Assembly (NCBI GenBank): GCA_037176845.1
Contig: JAYKXP010000117.1
Location: 1-64,000, forward strand
Direction: 5' to 3'
Length of the DNA stretch: 64,000 nt
From: Paramarasmius palmivorus
Lineage: Eukaryota; Basidiomycota; Agaricomycetes; Agaricales; Marasmiaceae
Part shown: positions 1-11,429 of the stretch, piece by piece
How the letters are laid out: each line of letters opens with the position of its first letter
How positions within the stretch are numbered: position 1 is the stretch's first letter
Translations under genes and position numbers: made by a program
Notes under the pieces: model-generated
Databases searched by the model: none
Told to the model about the DNA's origin: nothing
What the model saw: the letters and a program-made list of their open reading frames with translations, nothing else

Positions 1-3000
1 CTAAACCCAGACCTCGCTAAACCTTAAGCTTGAAGTGTACTGTTCTATCTGGGTATTTCCCATGCTGAACGAGCAACCGTTATTTCTTTTACTTCTGGAC
101 AATACCCTGTCGCCGTCTCATTCCATCGTCCATGTACTCTTAAATGAAGTCCCTGACAATCGTTGTGAGCCTTGCATAGCGAACGTCCCCTCTGTCCATT
201 CCCCACTCTTCGTCGTACCTCTTTGAGCTCTCGATGGGTACTACTATGACACACGAGTGTACAAAATGTCTCTCGACCGTCTGATGGTTCGCTTCGTGAA
301 CGGTACGGTGAACTATACGTTATCAGATATGACGGCAATACAGCAATGGGTGAACCTATTCGTACCTTTAACATCTTCACCAAGCACCACTAACAACCCT
401 CTGAACACAATCCAAAACCACAGTACGACATGTGCATAGGCAACGCGCCGTTCGTGATCTCTGAAAAAGGTCGGTATCACGTAGAACCTACGTCGAAGTC
501 GAAGTATGTTGTAGTCCTCGTTTCGCTGTGCCTAATAGACGATAAACCCTCGATGTATGCTGTCACTGCTTGGTCTAACCCTTCTCGTCATCTATGGTCC
601 TAGCACACCACCACTTATCTGACTGAACAAAAGCAATCGTCACTTGAATCGTACCCGTGATAGCAGTCTCCTTTGCCCCATATAGTTCCACATGTCCAAG
701 GCGCAACTTCGCATTCGTGTTCCGAGGGACCTTATGTTCAAAGCTCTCTGTTATCAATCAAACCCACAGTAATGAAACTTACTTTCAGACAAGTCACTGC
801 TGCTGCCAGTGACACTCTCGTCGTCCACCTCCGAACCTCCGTCGGACCAGTCCTCTTCGACGACACCGGCCTCGATTGCGATAGTTTGACGCTCGACCGA
901 CGCGTCCGGATCTTCGTGTTTCTGCATAAGCATGTGAAAGCATGGATGTGAGCGCACGCCTGTTCTGCTTCCCAAGTAACCACATAGCTGTTACTCCACA
1001 AGGCTTGTCAGCGGGTTTTCACGATACGCGCCGAGGTCGCGTCGATCTGCCTGATGTTCCATGACGTGGTTAATAATGTGCATACCACTGTCCACAGGCG
1101 TCTTGAGGACAGTTAAGTTGATCGCCAGCAACGGGATCGCCCACCCATCGGTACATCCCGACAATTCGCTGCCATACTCCAGATAGTCCACCGCAGAATG
1201 GTGTCGACCCAGCTCCAACCTCGCTGGTTACTTCACTCTTCATTGAAGACGCTTGTTTAGGTGCCTCAGAAAAAGAGACTTGTGATGAACAAAGGTCGTC
1301 CTCGGTACAACGATATGACCTGATCCTGTTGCAATGTTCATCACGGCGCTGATAAACCAGTCGGTCATTATGGGTTGCAGAAAGTGATATGTAACTCACT
1401 AGAATGGAACCCTATAGGGTCCTCGACTGGCTCGCCACGAGTAGCCACTATCTGAATCCTAGCCCCCACCTTCCCGTTCGAATTGAAAACCCCAGCATTG
1501 TGTATTCTCATACCGATCTGCAACTGTTCCGTGTTAGGATTACAACTGCAACTCGTCTCGCTACTGCTGCTGCGAAATCAGGGCTCTGATCCACGATCTT
1601 AGCCTATTGCCATCCCTCACAGCGGCGAGTGTCGCGAATTTGAAACCAACAGTACCAAAACGTTGCCAACTCGTAAGCGGTGACATCCTTTAACAAACAC
1701 GTCCAAGTCTGCGGCTTGAATCGTAGTCTAGATAGACTTTCAACGATTACTGATCCAGATACATGCACCAGTGCGCCTTTCGATCCGAAACTTGAGTATG
1801 TCCCCTGCGAAGTGAAAAAGCTCCATAATGCTGTTTTCCCCCGAAAACCACGCGTCGTAACATTGAACTTGGCTACCGAAGACTGGAACCTTCCTGAATA
1901 CTTCGATATCGAGGATCATCCTATCGAAGATGGTCGTTGGATGGGTATGTCTTTGCCTCCTGTCACGAATCACCCTTGCCATGCGAACGCAGAAACTCAC
2001 ATGTTAGCAGCGAGTACATCGTTTTCGAAGATGGCCAAGCTAAGGATCAGCTGAGACTGTGGGCAGACGTGAGCGTTTCAGTAAGTAACAGTCGTGTAAT
2101 GCGATAGATGATGCGTTCGACACGTACCCCGCGTCCTCTGATTTAAACAAGAGACCTTTCTTTTCCATTCTAAGTCTTCGCGCCGCATTTCGAACTTCTT
2201 ACAGTTTTTCCGCGGAAAACTTCGACACGGTCCTTAGAATGGAGCAGTGTTGATTGAAGGCAAGAGGTTGTGTGACGTTTCATCAAGCGAGCTGTCGTCA
2301 CTGGTGATGGTTGCACAAGGTAGCCCTCGTGGCCAGGACGTTGTCATCTTCCTGTCCTATCTTTCTTCCTATTTCTCTGCTCTATCTAGCTGAAATAAAT
2401 CTGAGATAAGAAAGAAAATTCATACGACGTATAGTGCTACGCATCTGCAATCCTTGTACCACGAAACTGACATCCGAGATAGACAATTTGATAGGGATCA
2501 CACTCACTGCCCTTTTCCTGTCCATCTACTCGCCAATCCGCCACAGACCCTCTTTCTCGACTCTGATTGAACTTAGCCGCCTAAGATGGGTGCGTCGGCG
2601 GTGGGATGTACCTTCAGTCAATGGTCGCCGAAATCCCCAAAATTAGCCTTCTGATCTAGATGTTATCTTCAGCTTCGCGACTGTCGACTGTATGATATCG
2701 CTTTTTTGTTTTTCGAGTATCCTCCCTTTAGAAACCCATTCAACTGGCTCTTGACTTTCGTATGTACCTGTGAGTACCGCCGTTTAACCATACTAATCGC
2801 CGCAGCCTGGAACCGATCTCGCTCTCGTCACCCAACCAAACCGAACACAGGCATCACCTTCACGCCACACAGCGGAACAGAAAACTGTAAATACCGTTGC
2901 TCTCGCTCGCGTGGTGTGCTATCTGTCGGACATGGTTGGTATGGCGTTATCGTTTGTTATTGTGACTCGCGTGTTCGTGGAGCGCGACTTCAACCGTGCA

Positions 3001-5259
3001 CATAATCGGTATACCAGAAGTTTCATTGACACGACTCTGCTGAACTGACTGCTCTGTACGTGGCATCATTAGAAACCCCTTTTCGAGACACGAAAATACT
3101 AGACGGGTGTTGATTGGTCTTCTTTATTTCTATTTTTTTATTCTTCGGTTTAAAAGGCGATTGGTTGCTCTTATCAGTATGACAAGCATGGACAGTAATT
3201 CCTCGTCAATCCCTCTCGTGTTTCTGATAACCTGTTGCCAGTCTTGCAAGGCATTTCCAGCCTCGGTACCGCTAGTGAGTACATCATCTCGTGCGCTACC
3301 TCCCTGCTGACTGCCGTATAGATGGACTGTGTGCCATGTTGGATTCACTCATACGATCAGTCACGTTTGGTCAATGTAGTTGTGTCCGTGATGGTGATGA
3401 AGGTACTGTGCAATTCGCGTTAAATCGGTGAAATGCGTGTACTCACCTCTTTTACTAGACTACCTCCTCAAGCATGTGCAGCTCAATCATATGTCACACT
3501 GTGTTTAATCCCACGCGTCCGATGCACCTCCGACCCTGTCTTGCATTGCACGAAGTGCAACGAGCCTGTCACCATGCCATCCCCAGAGAACAGTGTATGC
3601 TGTTTTTCTCTGGTGCGTTGGCTGGTACGGGATGGTGTGTTCTCCTGCGGTTCTTTAATCTCTGCACTTGTTCAAGCCGTTCTCGTTTCTTATGCAGGAC
3701 AGGTCAAGAACTTGGTCTTAGCACTACCAGGTAACAGTATTTCGTCCTATAAATCCATGGACGACGCCCGAAGGCCTTCATCTATGCGTTCGTCACGCGA
3801 CACGTAGAAGTGTTGGTGTTGGACTCCAATCCAGTATATACGACCCTGTGCCTCAGTCGATGGTCTCCTGTTTCCTTAGCGCTACTAAGTGCCTTGTCGT
3901 TATTTCGTCGTCAATGTGTTCGCGTGCTGGAATCGCTTGTATCGCTGGCTGGGCATCTCTTCGTTTGACTTGTTAGTGTAAATGCTGCAATACAGATTCG
4001 TTTGCGTATTGCGGGTTATGCCGCGCGAGTGCCTATGTGGGTTAGTGAACATGGAGGTGCGTCTTCTCGTTGTTCACTCTTGTACCCCAACATATGATCG
4101 GTAAGAGAATAAAATCCACTTCGTAATAACAGTGATATGTGGACATTCTCCTCTAACATCCCGTGAGATGGTCCTCCTGTTGACTCCGAGAAATTAACGA
4201 TACATACATTTAGCTGGTCAATCCCGTTTTCAGCGCCACTTCAGAAGACGATGTTCACACATTGGGCGTGGTTTACACAGCTTCACGATAGTCAATAACT
4301 CAATCTGTCCCGTCAGTTGATCCATATCGCTCGTGAATTACAGTCTGTTCCCAGTCTGGATGTTAATGCGGCACTGACCTTCGTTGCTTCATACGGGTTA
4401 CTAAAACTTCATTGAGTTTCTTCGAATTGTCGAAGTTGCATTTTCCTGTCAATACGCCTCGCTATCTCGTTCCCATCCGATGTCCTCGAACTATCAATCA
4501 CCTAGAAGTGCCAATTTCGGTGTATTCGCCTTCTCTGTCGTCAATTCTCATATTAATCTTCCACAAATTTTATAAACAGTTTATTATCGTATTTAAAGGA
4601 CTACCAGCTCGATTATCGAATACCGGGAGAACAGTGTATTACTTTTCGCAATCTAGGAATGACTGCTTCCTCCCACCAACAACGCCGTCTACACTTCTCA
4701 ATTTTTCTACGGCTACAGACTCTCATATGCTACAAAAGTTGCTATACATATAATGATAGTAGTATTCTATGTAACTGAAGCCTTCCAGTGTATAAAATAA
4801 GCTTTGAGAATCATGATGAAGAATGAGGTGGAAACAATTGACGCGCACTTTGCACTTCTAGATGTTTCTCCTCATGCTAAAAGTCAAGAAACACATGGAA
4901 TCAAAGGTTTCATATGTAGATATGTTGTGTACAAAAACCCGAGAGGAACGAAAAGGAAATAAGGAAACTCTACGGTAGCGACGTTTTAATTGCCACTTCT
5001 AGTTGATCGATAGTAGAGGTAATCGTATTGGAGCTCAAAGTAAGCTGTATGTCGAAACCGTAAGTGTCCTTGTGAAGATGTGTGCTACCTCAAAGGCTGT
5101 GTTCGTCTTTAACTGTCTTGGTGCTACATTTGCATATGCTCTACGAATCACACTGCTACGAATACAAATATGACAAGAAAACACGGGGCAATATCGTTAC
5201 GTCGGGCGTTGGGTGCAACAGTCGTGTGACGAGGGCAACATGAACTCCGCGACGAAACA
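1..5259. other. No recognisable gene (left-hand gene-poor stretch)
   Basis: Only short open frames occur here, on both strands and heavily overlapping; none shows a family motif I recognise or joins convincingly through introns. The longest (1680-2054 +, about 120 codons) has an equally long frame on the other strand and no clear domain. On the minus strand around 754-1250 there is an acidic, serine-rich tail downstream of a stretch faintly like a decayed cysteine-protease active site, too weak to call. I see no clear repeat or transposon ends. It is probably intergenic or heavily decayed sequence. Confidence 0.4.
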
Positions 5260-6456
5260 CTATGGAGCTCGAGTTATCCTAACCAATTGCTTACAGTTCC
5301 GACCCTGGAACACACTGCCGTCCAACAGTCGATTCTGAATGAACGTCTTCGCCCTTCTCCAAAATGTAGGTGAATTGACTCCGTCCGGCGTTATGAACGA
5401 CAACCTGTTGAAAAATTCCATTCCATCTTCCGTCGATAACAGGTGAGTATTCGGATCGGCGACCACTGGAATCACCGTGTTCGGATGGAACAGGTACCTG
5501 ACGTTCTCCTCTCGTTCCGGAGCGTATGTCGCGTTCCACATGAGGGCTACAACCTCGGCATTCTTCGGTGGGTCGACAAATAACAGATATTGCTCCAGGT
5601 TGAATTCCCATCCTTCTTCTTCGGCCAACCGAAACAACACCTCGGTCACAGTGTCTAAGTAACGAAAACAATATACCGGACAGTCAAAGTGAGGTGTTTC
5701 TGCGTCGAAGTCAACTGAAACTTGTCTCAAGACCGGCCAAGGCGCGAGTGGTAAGTTGGCTCCACTGAGTCTCGGACGTCGGCCGGTACGTGTGCCACGC
5801 TCGAGGTGATGAAACCAACCCCTAAGCTGCGACTGGTACCAGACTGTTAGCTTGGGTTCAAACAGGTAGTTGTGATATGTGCGGAGAGTCCGAAGCAGCG
5901 GATATGCATTCGAACGAAATCCGTAGAGTATCTCCGGATGTATGGGAAGCAACAAAATAAGGGATGTCAAGTGAGGTGCTACTGCCAGCAGAATAGCGGT
6001 GGCTTGTTGTGGTACCCTTCGAAAATTCGAGTCGAAGTACAGACAGTACTCGTTTGAGAGCGATCGGAACAGGACGATGCTGAGCTTTTTGACGTACTGC
6101 GCGACTAATGGTGCCGTGTTGAGAGTTCGATGAAAACAAGCCACAGCGTTGGCGCTCTTGAGTTGTACACGGCGATACAAGACTAGCCGCAGCCTGTTCA
6201 GAAAGGGTTAAATACTCTGCTCGACTTCGTTAGCTCGTGTCACGTACTGGGAAAGATACTCCTTGGACACCAAGAGGTAGTCCGCAACGTTCTCCTTGTT
6301 AGCTATACCATCCTCGACTCGCATCTTCATCACTATCACGGCAACGTCGTAATACAAGGTCGTACGCGTCGAATCCGTTGAAACGTTCTGTCGTTTTCCT
6401 TGCAATGTAAGGTGAGCGTCTCCAGCGTTCGAGGGAGAATGTGAGGTGCTGGACAT
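5260..6456 (-). CDS. F-box/LRR-like protein (paralogue of the next gene), two exons
   Basis: Exons 6456-6248 and 6193-5260 join through a 54-bp GTACGT...ACAG intron (CAG codon split after CA), giving about 380 aa. I chose the ATG at 6456 by alignment to the paralogue at 6763-8106; the frame is open further upstream. The N-terminal part ends in YLLVSKEYLSQ and continues as LRLVLYRRVQLKSANAV across the splice, the pattern of the end of a fungal F-box followed by the 'LYR.V.L' segment. The remainder is a leucine-rich body with matching blocks in the paralogue (AVAPHLTSL, LFHP.TVIPV, MEFF.RL.F). F-box proteins of this kind usually act as substrate receptors of SCF ubiquitin ligases, but no substrate can be inferred and the F-box itself is degenerate. 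Role is inference. Confidence 0.6.
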
Positions 6457-6762
6457 GACGGTAAGAGTCAGGAATGCGTGAACATGCGATTGGCTTACAT
6501 ACGAATATACAGCAACTTTACTTGACCTGCCACGTTCACCCTCGTAGTGTCCAAATCCAGCGTCGTAAAGCCCGTGAACAACGGACACGAGCAGTGCTTG
6601 CTCGCACGGTCCCAAATCTAGGTAGGGATTATCCCAATACATGTCTACGTTTATCATTGAGTACCGAGTTCAAGAGGAGGTCCGTGCCCGTGGCCTGATC
6701 GATCTCACGTACGACTAAAGAAGTACATCTATTTCGTCATCTATGTCCTCTACTTGTGCTTT

Positions 6763-8106
6763 CTAACAATAACCTACGCAAGACAGGGTAACAGTCTGGC
6801 ACGGGCAGTCTGATCGTATCACATTCCTAACCTGTGTGTGTACCGCAGTGAGTACAAATCGGAAAGTCGCAACAACATTAGCCGTACCTGCATGAATCTC
6901 ATTGGGTCTGAATCCGACTAGTCGTTCGTATGAGTCTGAGGCGAATACATCGGGGATCGATTCCCGCTCGGCCACAAAATGCCTGGCTTCTTCCCAGAAA
7001 CGGTCTCCATAAATGGTATCCGCCGTGACGAAAGTCAGTCGTCGAAAGAATTCCATCTCAGGACGCACTGTCGCTGATTCGTTGTTTACAGGTATGATGA
7101 CCTTCGGGTGGAAAAGGAACTTCAGACGCCCGTGGTGCGGAGGGCGGGAAGGGTTCCACTTCAACGCGATGACGTCCACGGAAGAAGGAGGCTGAACGAG
7201 AAGGAGGAACTTCAGCATGTTGCTTTCCCATCTCTCGAACAGAGAAGGTACCACTACCAGGTATTTGACGGTCGACATGTGGCGGAGATCCACAACATTG
7301 GACGAGAAAGACGGGGCGTATCCGTCATATCTCACGCACAGGTATTCCAAGGCGGGCCACGCAACAGCAGGCATAGACGACTCCGAAAGCTCCGTATTCT
7401 GTTGTCCATCTGCTCGATAACCCAAATCTTTGTACTTTCCTGTAAGCTCCGCTTGATATCGAGCCGTCATCTCCACGTCGAACACGAAATGCTGGAAGGT
7501 GTCCAGTAAACGAAGGTGCGGAAAAGAGCGCGAACGAAGACTGTGAAGAATCCTGGGATGTACTGGAACCACGAGAAAAAGCGCAGTTACATGGGGAGCC
7601 ACAGTCGCGAGGATATCAGCGATCTGAGTCGCTACTTCATGAAACGCTAGTTGAAGGTACGGTGGGTCTATGTGATGAAGCGGTACGATGGGCGGTGCTA
7701 CGTGAAGCGTTCTAATTCTGCTAGCCAGACGTGGGTTACTGGTGATCGACCAATGAAACAAAGCGAGCGTCGATCTCTGTCTAATGACGACGACGCTGTA
7801 CAGTATGTCCAACAGACTGAAATTTCGTCAGTAACGAAGACACCGCTCGCATGAACGATTAACATACGCTGCTACATACTCTTTCGACACTAGCAGATAG
7901 CTAGTAACCCCTTCCATCTGCCCATCCGCCACTTTTCTAGCCTCCTTGACCATGCCCTTCAGTATGATGTCAACGACGTCCGACACGAGTCGAGGCGAGC
8001 TTTTCTTCGAAGAGGGGACATCGGTTTCCTTGTCCTGCGTTTCCGTTCCTGGCATACCCGAAGTCGAGGAAGCGGCGAATGGAGGTTGAAAATCATTTGG
8101 ATTCAT
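6763..8106 (-). CDS. F-box/LRR-like protein, two exons
   Basis: Exons 8106-7868 and 7816-6763 join through a 51-bp intron (GTATGT donor, CTGAC branch point, TTTCAG acceptor), giving about 430 aa. The join restores KEYVAA-LLDILYSVVVIRQRSTLALFHWS, matching the paralogue at 5260-6456 in the same intron position. An N-terminal low-complexity Ser/Thr stretch precedes a weak F-box-like helix region (residues about 35-75). The body is leucine-rich and lacks membrane segments. The C-terminal 40 residues have no counterpart in the paralogue, so the true end may differ or there may be one more intron. The two genes are head-to-tail on the same strand, which suggests tandem duplication. Function as an SCF substrate receptor is inferred only from the F-box-like start. 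Confidence 0.6.
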
Positions 8107-8562
8107 GTGTCGCTGTTGAAGTGCGCTCTGCCGAAAGGTTGGAACTGGCTATGAATAAATGAAAGATTTAGAGCCCTCTTTATAACACTTTCTGCTGCAT
8201 CGTCCGCGGTGACCGATAAACTTTGAAGGGTACCCATTACGACACGATATCTTGTGCGAGACTTTCTTCGTGATGCGGCGAAGGGATAGAACCAAGATGG
8301 GCGTAGAGCTCGCAGCTAACCCACGTTCCTTTCACATCCGGTAACCTAAAATGATCTCCTTCTTTCGGCAAATATTCGGCTTCCGGAAGGGAGTCCGGCA
8401 GACTCTACTTCATCAAGAAATGCCCCGATCGAAACACGAATTGAGCGTACGAGCAGTCCGTGTAGCACTCTTAAAGGAAGGCCTTGACAGCCTATAAGAT
8501 AGCTCAAAGGCCCCTGTGAGTCATAATCTCATTTCTTTATATCTGTCTAACCAATAAAACAT
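8107..8562. other. Intergenic, nothing recognised
   Basis: This is the upstream region of the F-box-like gene on the left and the broken upstream side of the transposase remnant on the right. I see no open frame, repeat or transposon end worth naming. Confidence 0.4.
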
Positions 8563-9223
8563 AACACAAGAAGTCGAACTCGTACCCGTAGGCCCTTCAG
8601 CCTACCCATTCCAAGCTAGTATACAGAAGATTCTTCTAGGTCAACTACACGCCATCCCATCAGCCTACGAGGGGCCCCAACCCGCGTCTGCCTCCAATGT
8701 CAAGGATGACATCTCATGGATTTGGTACACGTTCGGTGAAAAGGACGCCAACAATCCCGAAGACATCAAAGCCAGTAGGTTTCTCTGTGATCTCAAGATA
8801 ATACATCTCTCACATGGAGTCTATACAGGCCTTCGCGCAGAATGGTGCAAATCCAGAGCAAGAGCGCGACGTTCTCGTGAAGAAGTTATACTTGTCGACG
8901 AAGAAATGAGGAGGGCGATTGAATACTGCCGTTGGAAAGGGGACTGGTGGCTAAAGCAGATTGGGAACCGTCAAGGTGTTGCACCCTGGATTGAAGAAGG
9001 TTTACGCTCTTACGCTCTGGAGCAGGCAAGTACCGAAATGCGTCGCATGGTGGAATGGACACAACGCCTGAAGCCTATCAGGGATCGGGCAGTAGGGCTC
9101 TTACAATGGATCAATGATCCAGAATTCCAACTAGACGGATACCTCGCACAATTAGCCTCTAATGACATAAACATTGATCTTTCTCCGGACGTTGAGGACT
9201 CATTCATGGATTGCTCGTCTTAG
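8563..9223 (+). pseudogene. C-terminal remnant of a KDZ-type transposase
   Basis: Two exons, 8563-8774 and 8829-9223 (54-bp intron, GTAGGT...ATACAG), read on in frame as ...DIKA-SLRAEWCKSRARARR followed by EEMRRAIEYCRWKGDWW. This basic 'EW.KSRARARR...EEMRR' tail with Trp-rich continuation is what I know from the C-termini of Kyakuja/Dileera/Zisupton (KDZ) transposases that are abundant in Agaricomycetes. The cysteine cluster and catalytic core that should lie upstream are absent and the frame is stopped at about 8560, so only about 200 residues remain. No terminal inverted repeats were found. The family call is from memory of the signature and should be treated as moderate. Confidence 0.5.
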
Positions 9224-10527
9224 ATACATTTCCGCTGGAATCCCTGTATTTACTAATTGATAACATATCATTCATTTGTTGTTACTGTTACTTTTGAAGA
9301 CTTCGACGCGCCAGTCATCGATGACATTGTGCTCTGGGAACTCATATTTAGCGTGCTTAGTTTGACGATCATTCATGTACTCACAGTTTTTATGTCCAAG
9401 TGATTCATCGCCGAAAGGAGCTCGTTATCAAGCAAACTGCTCGTATGTTGTCTCTGAGCAGTCCAACAGTGAGTGCATGAAAGGATTCGACAGTAACGGA
9501 CATACTTCGTGGCTCGGAGTCGGCATGGTTGTCTGTCGAACTCGTACTATATTCTGCCGGCAGCGAGCCAATAACTGATCAAGTTCGGCGAGTTCCTTTG
9601 CAAACAAGGCGTCAAATTGCTGTGGTGACAGCTGGCGGTATTCTGATTGCGATGACATTGTACCTAGCCCTCAAAGAGTAAGTAAACGTGCGCTGAAAGC
9701 TTGAGACCTGATGTCCTACCTGAGTGACTAGGATTTTGCGGGGACTCGGAGTCTAGGTAGGGTCATTGCGGAATATAAATTGATTGAGTACCGTCTTGTT
9801 GGACGGCTGCTCAACAACTTCTTCAGCAATTCCAAGCTTGATTGACACGGTCTCAGACGTAAGATGTACAGCCAAGGTTCGGATTGATCCCCGAAGAAAC
9901 ATAGTTCCCTCGAAACGTGTAAGAACGAATTGTGAATTGGAAACGTGAAGGTCTCCCAAACTGCGCAGCATTCGACCATTCCCTGAACGGCAACATATCA
10001 AAGTGATTCACGATAACGTGAAATGGACTCAGGAAAGACTAAACTCCAAAAAAGTCAGCACATTGTAGATCTCGAAATACCAGGCCATAGAACACGCACT
10101 GAGCTTGGATACACCGGCCGGCGGATCTTGTGCAGACGCCAATCGTCACAAGTTGTAATTTTGGTCTAGTTCTCGATACGTGAGCCCGGCTTTAAGAAAA
10201 ATGTATAACGCCAAGCTTGCTTGGTTGGGGATGATAATGAAGGTCATTGTCAGGAGAGAAAGCTAGGAAGGATGAGCGAGTGTGAAGGAGGATAGAGTTA
10301 CGGTAGCCTCGTCGCTCGGGATAGGCCTCTTGTTTAACAGACTGATGGTACAACCTGTTTCCTACAATGTGTCAATCTATCGGATTTGTACTTGCACTCA
10401 AGAGCGGAAGATATGTCATTTGTACTATGTATCGTACACATAGCCAACGAAGAAACCTCCTAGCAGCTACAACAAGTACCTATTGTCCCATAGGAACGTC
10501 CCTAGGAGAACGTTGTCATTGAACTAT
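9224..10527. other. No supported gene
   Basis: Short frames only. A 76-codon minus-strand frame (9658-9428, starting MSSQSEYRQLSPQQFDALF) is the best candidate for a small protein but has no homologue in the window and no clear splice partner. The rest shows nothing I can name. Confidence 0.35.
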
Positions 10528-11344
10528 TCAAGTATCGAACGAGAAAACATACGCGGTGTCAACGCGGAGAAGCTTGAAGATACGGGTGAGGGCGTGATCT
10601 GCGGTGTCAACAGCTTCGACACTGAGGGACTTGAAGGCACAAGCCAAGCCATCTTCGCTAATCCGAGCATCGTTGACTTTGATAGACCTCGAGAGACGGG
10701 CGGACTGGCGGTTGTAGCCGTTCCTCTGTCGCCGAACCCTCTCTCTTGTCAATAGCCTCTGAAGCGTATACGAATGCAAATCAGCGCCATCTAAAAGAGT
10801 CGGCAAACTACTCACCTGTCGTTCGCGCTGACGTTCCATGTTCTGTCGATAGCAAAGGGATAGCATTTCACTCCTCTCGACGATACCGTTGCCTTGCTTG
10901 GTCACCCACTCCTTGAAACAATCCTTGTCAGATACAGATCGCCCTGGGCTTTGGGCTGGAGAAACCTGTTGACGATTAGCACCATCAAACATTGAGTCAC
11001 ACCAGGCACCCACCTGGCGACCCGCCTCGGACCTGACTTCAGTCTGCCACATTCGAAAAAAGTGCATTCTGCTTTGAGGCGTGAGGTCTATCTTGTTTTT
11101 GTCAAGCCATTGACGAAAAAGCTGAATGCTGATTTCAGTGGATGTCGAAGTGGGAATGTAATGTAGAGCTCACCAGGCGATCTTTTGCGCGTTGGACGCG
11201 AGCTGCCCACTGTTGTTGAGCCCGCTCCTGAGACTCACTTTTCTTCCACTGGCGATACAGACGATTCCTATCTTGAATCTTGTAGTCGGTTTGGTTATCC
11301 TCCAGCCATCGGCGAAAGCGTTGCATGTTTGTTTCGGAAGACAT
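10528..11344 (-). CDS. Small protein with three W/F-containing repeats, three exons
   Basis: Exons 11344-11174, 11121-10816 and 10758-10528 (introns of 52 and 57 bp, GTGAGC...TTCAG and GTGAGT...TTCAG) give about 235 aa in one frame. The N-terminal two thirds carries three related units, roughly FRRWLEDNQ.D..IQ.RNRLYRQW, LFRQWLDKNKIDL.PQ.RMHFFRMW and CFKEWVTKQG..IVERSEMLSLCY, each about 45-55 residues; the second repeat begins at the first splice junction. The third exon is basic then unremarkable. I do not recognise the family; helical repeats or a protein-interaction role are guesses. Repeat number and regular introns make it more likely real than chance. Confidence 0.45.
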
Positions 11345-11429
11345 GGATGCTGGGAGAGAAACACGAAGACCAGAGAACGAGGAGATTCTGATGCAAAACG
11401 GGTCCCATCAAATCCCATTTAAATAAGTA

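Noticed and set aside
1..30. Possible telomeric repeat at the left edge (CTAAACCC)
   Set aside because: Only one or two imperfect units; no array.
754..1250. Possible decayed Ulp1-like (C48) protease on the minus strand with an acidic C-terminal tail
   Set aside because: A DSG where DCG would be expected and an acidic tail are suggestive, but the frames do not join and no His/Asp part is visible.
1680..2054. 124-codon plus-strand frame
   Set aside because: Equally long frame on the other strand, no motif and no splice partner.
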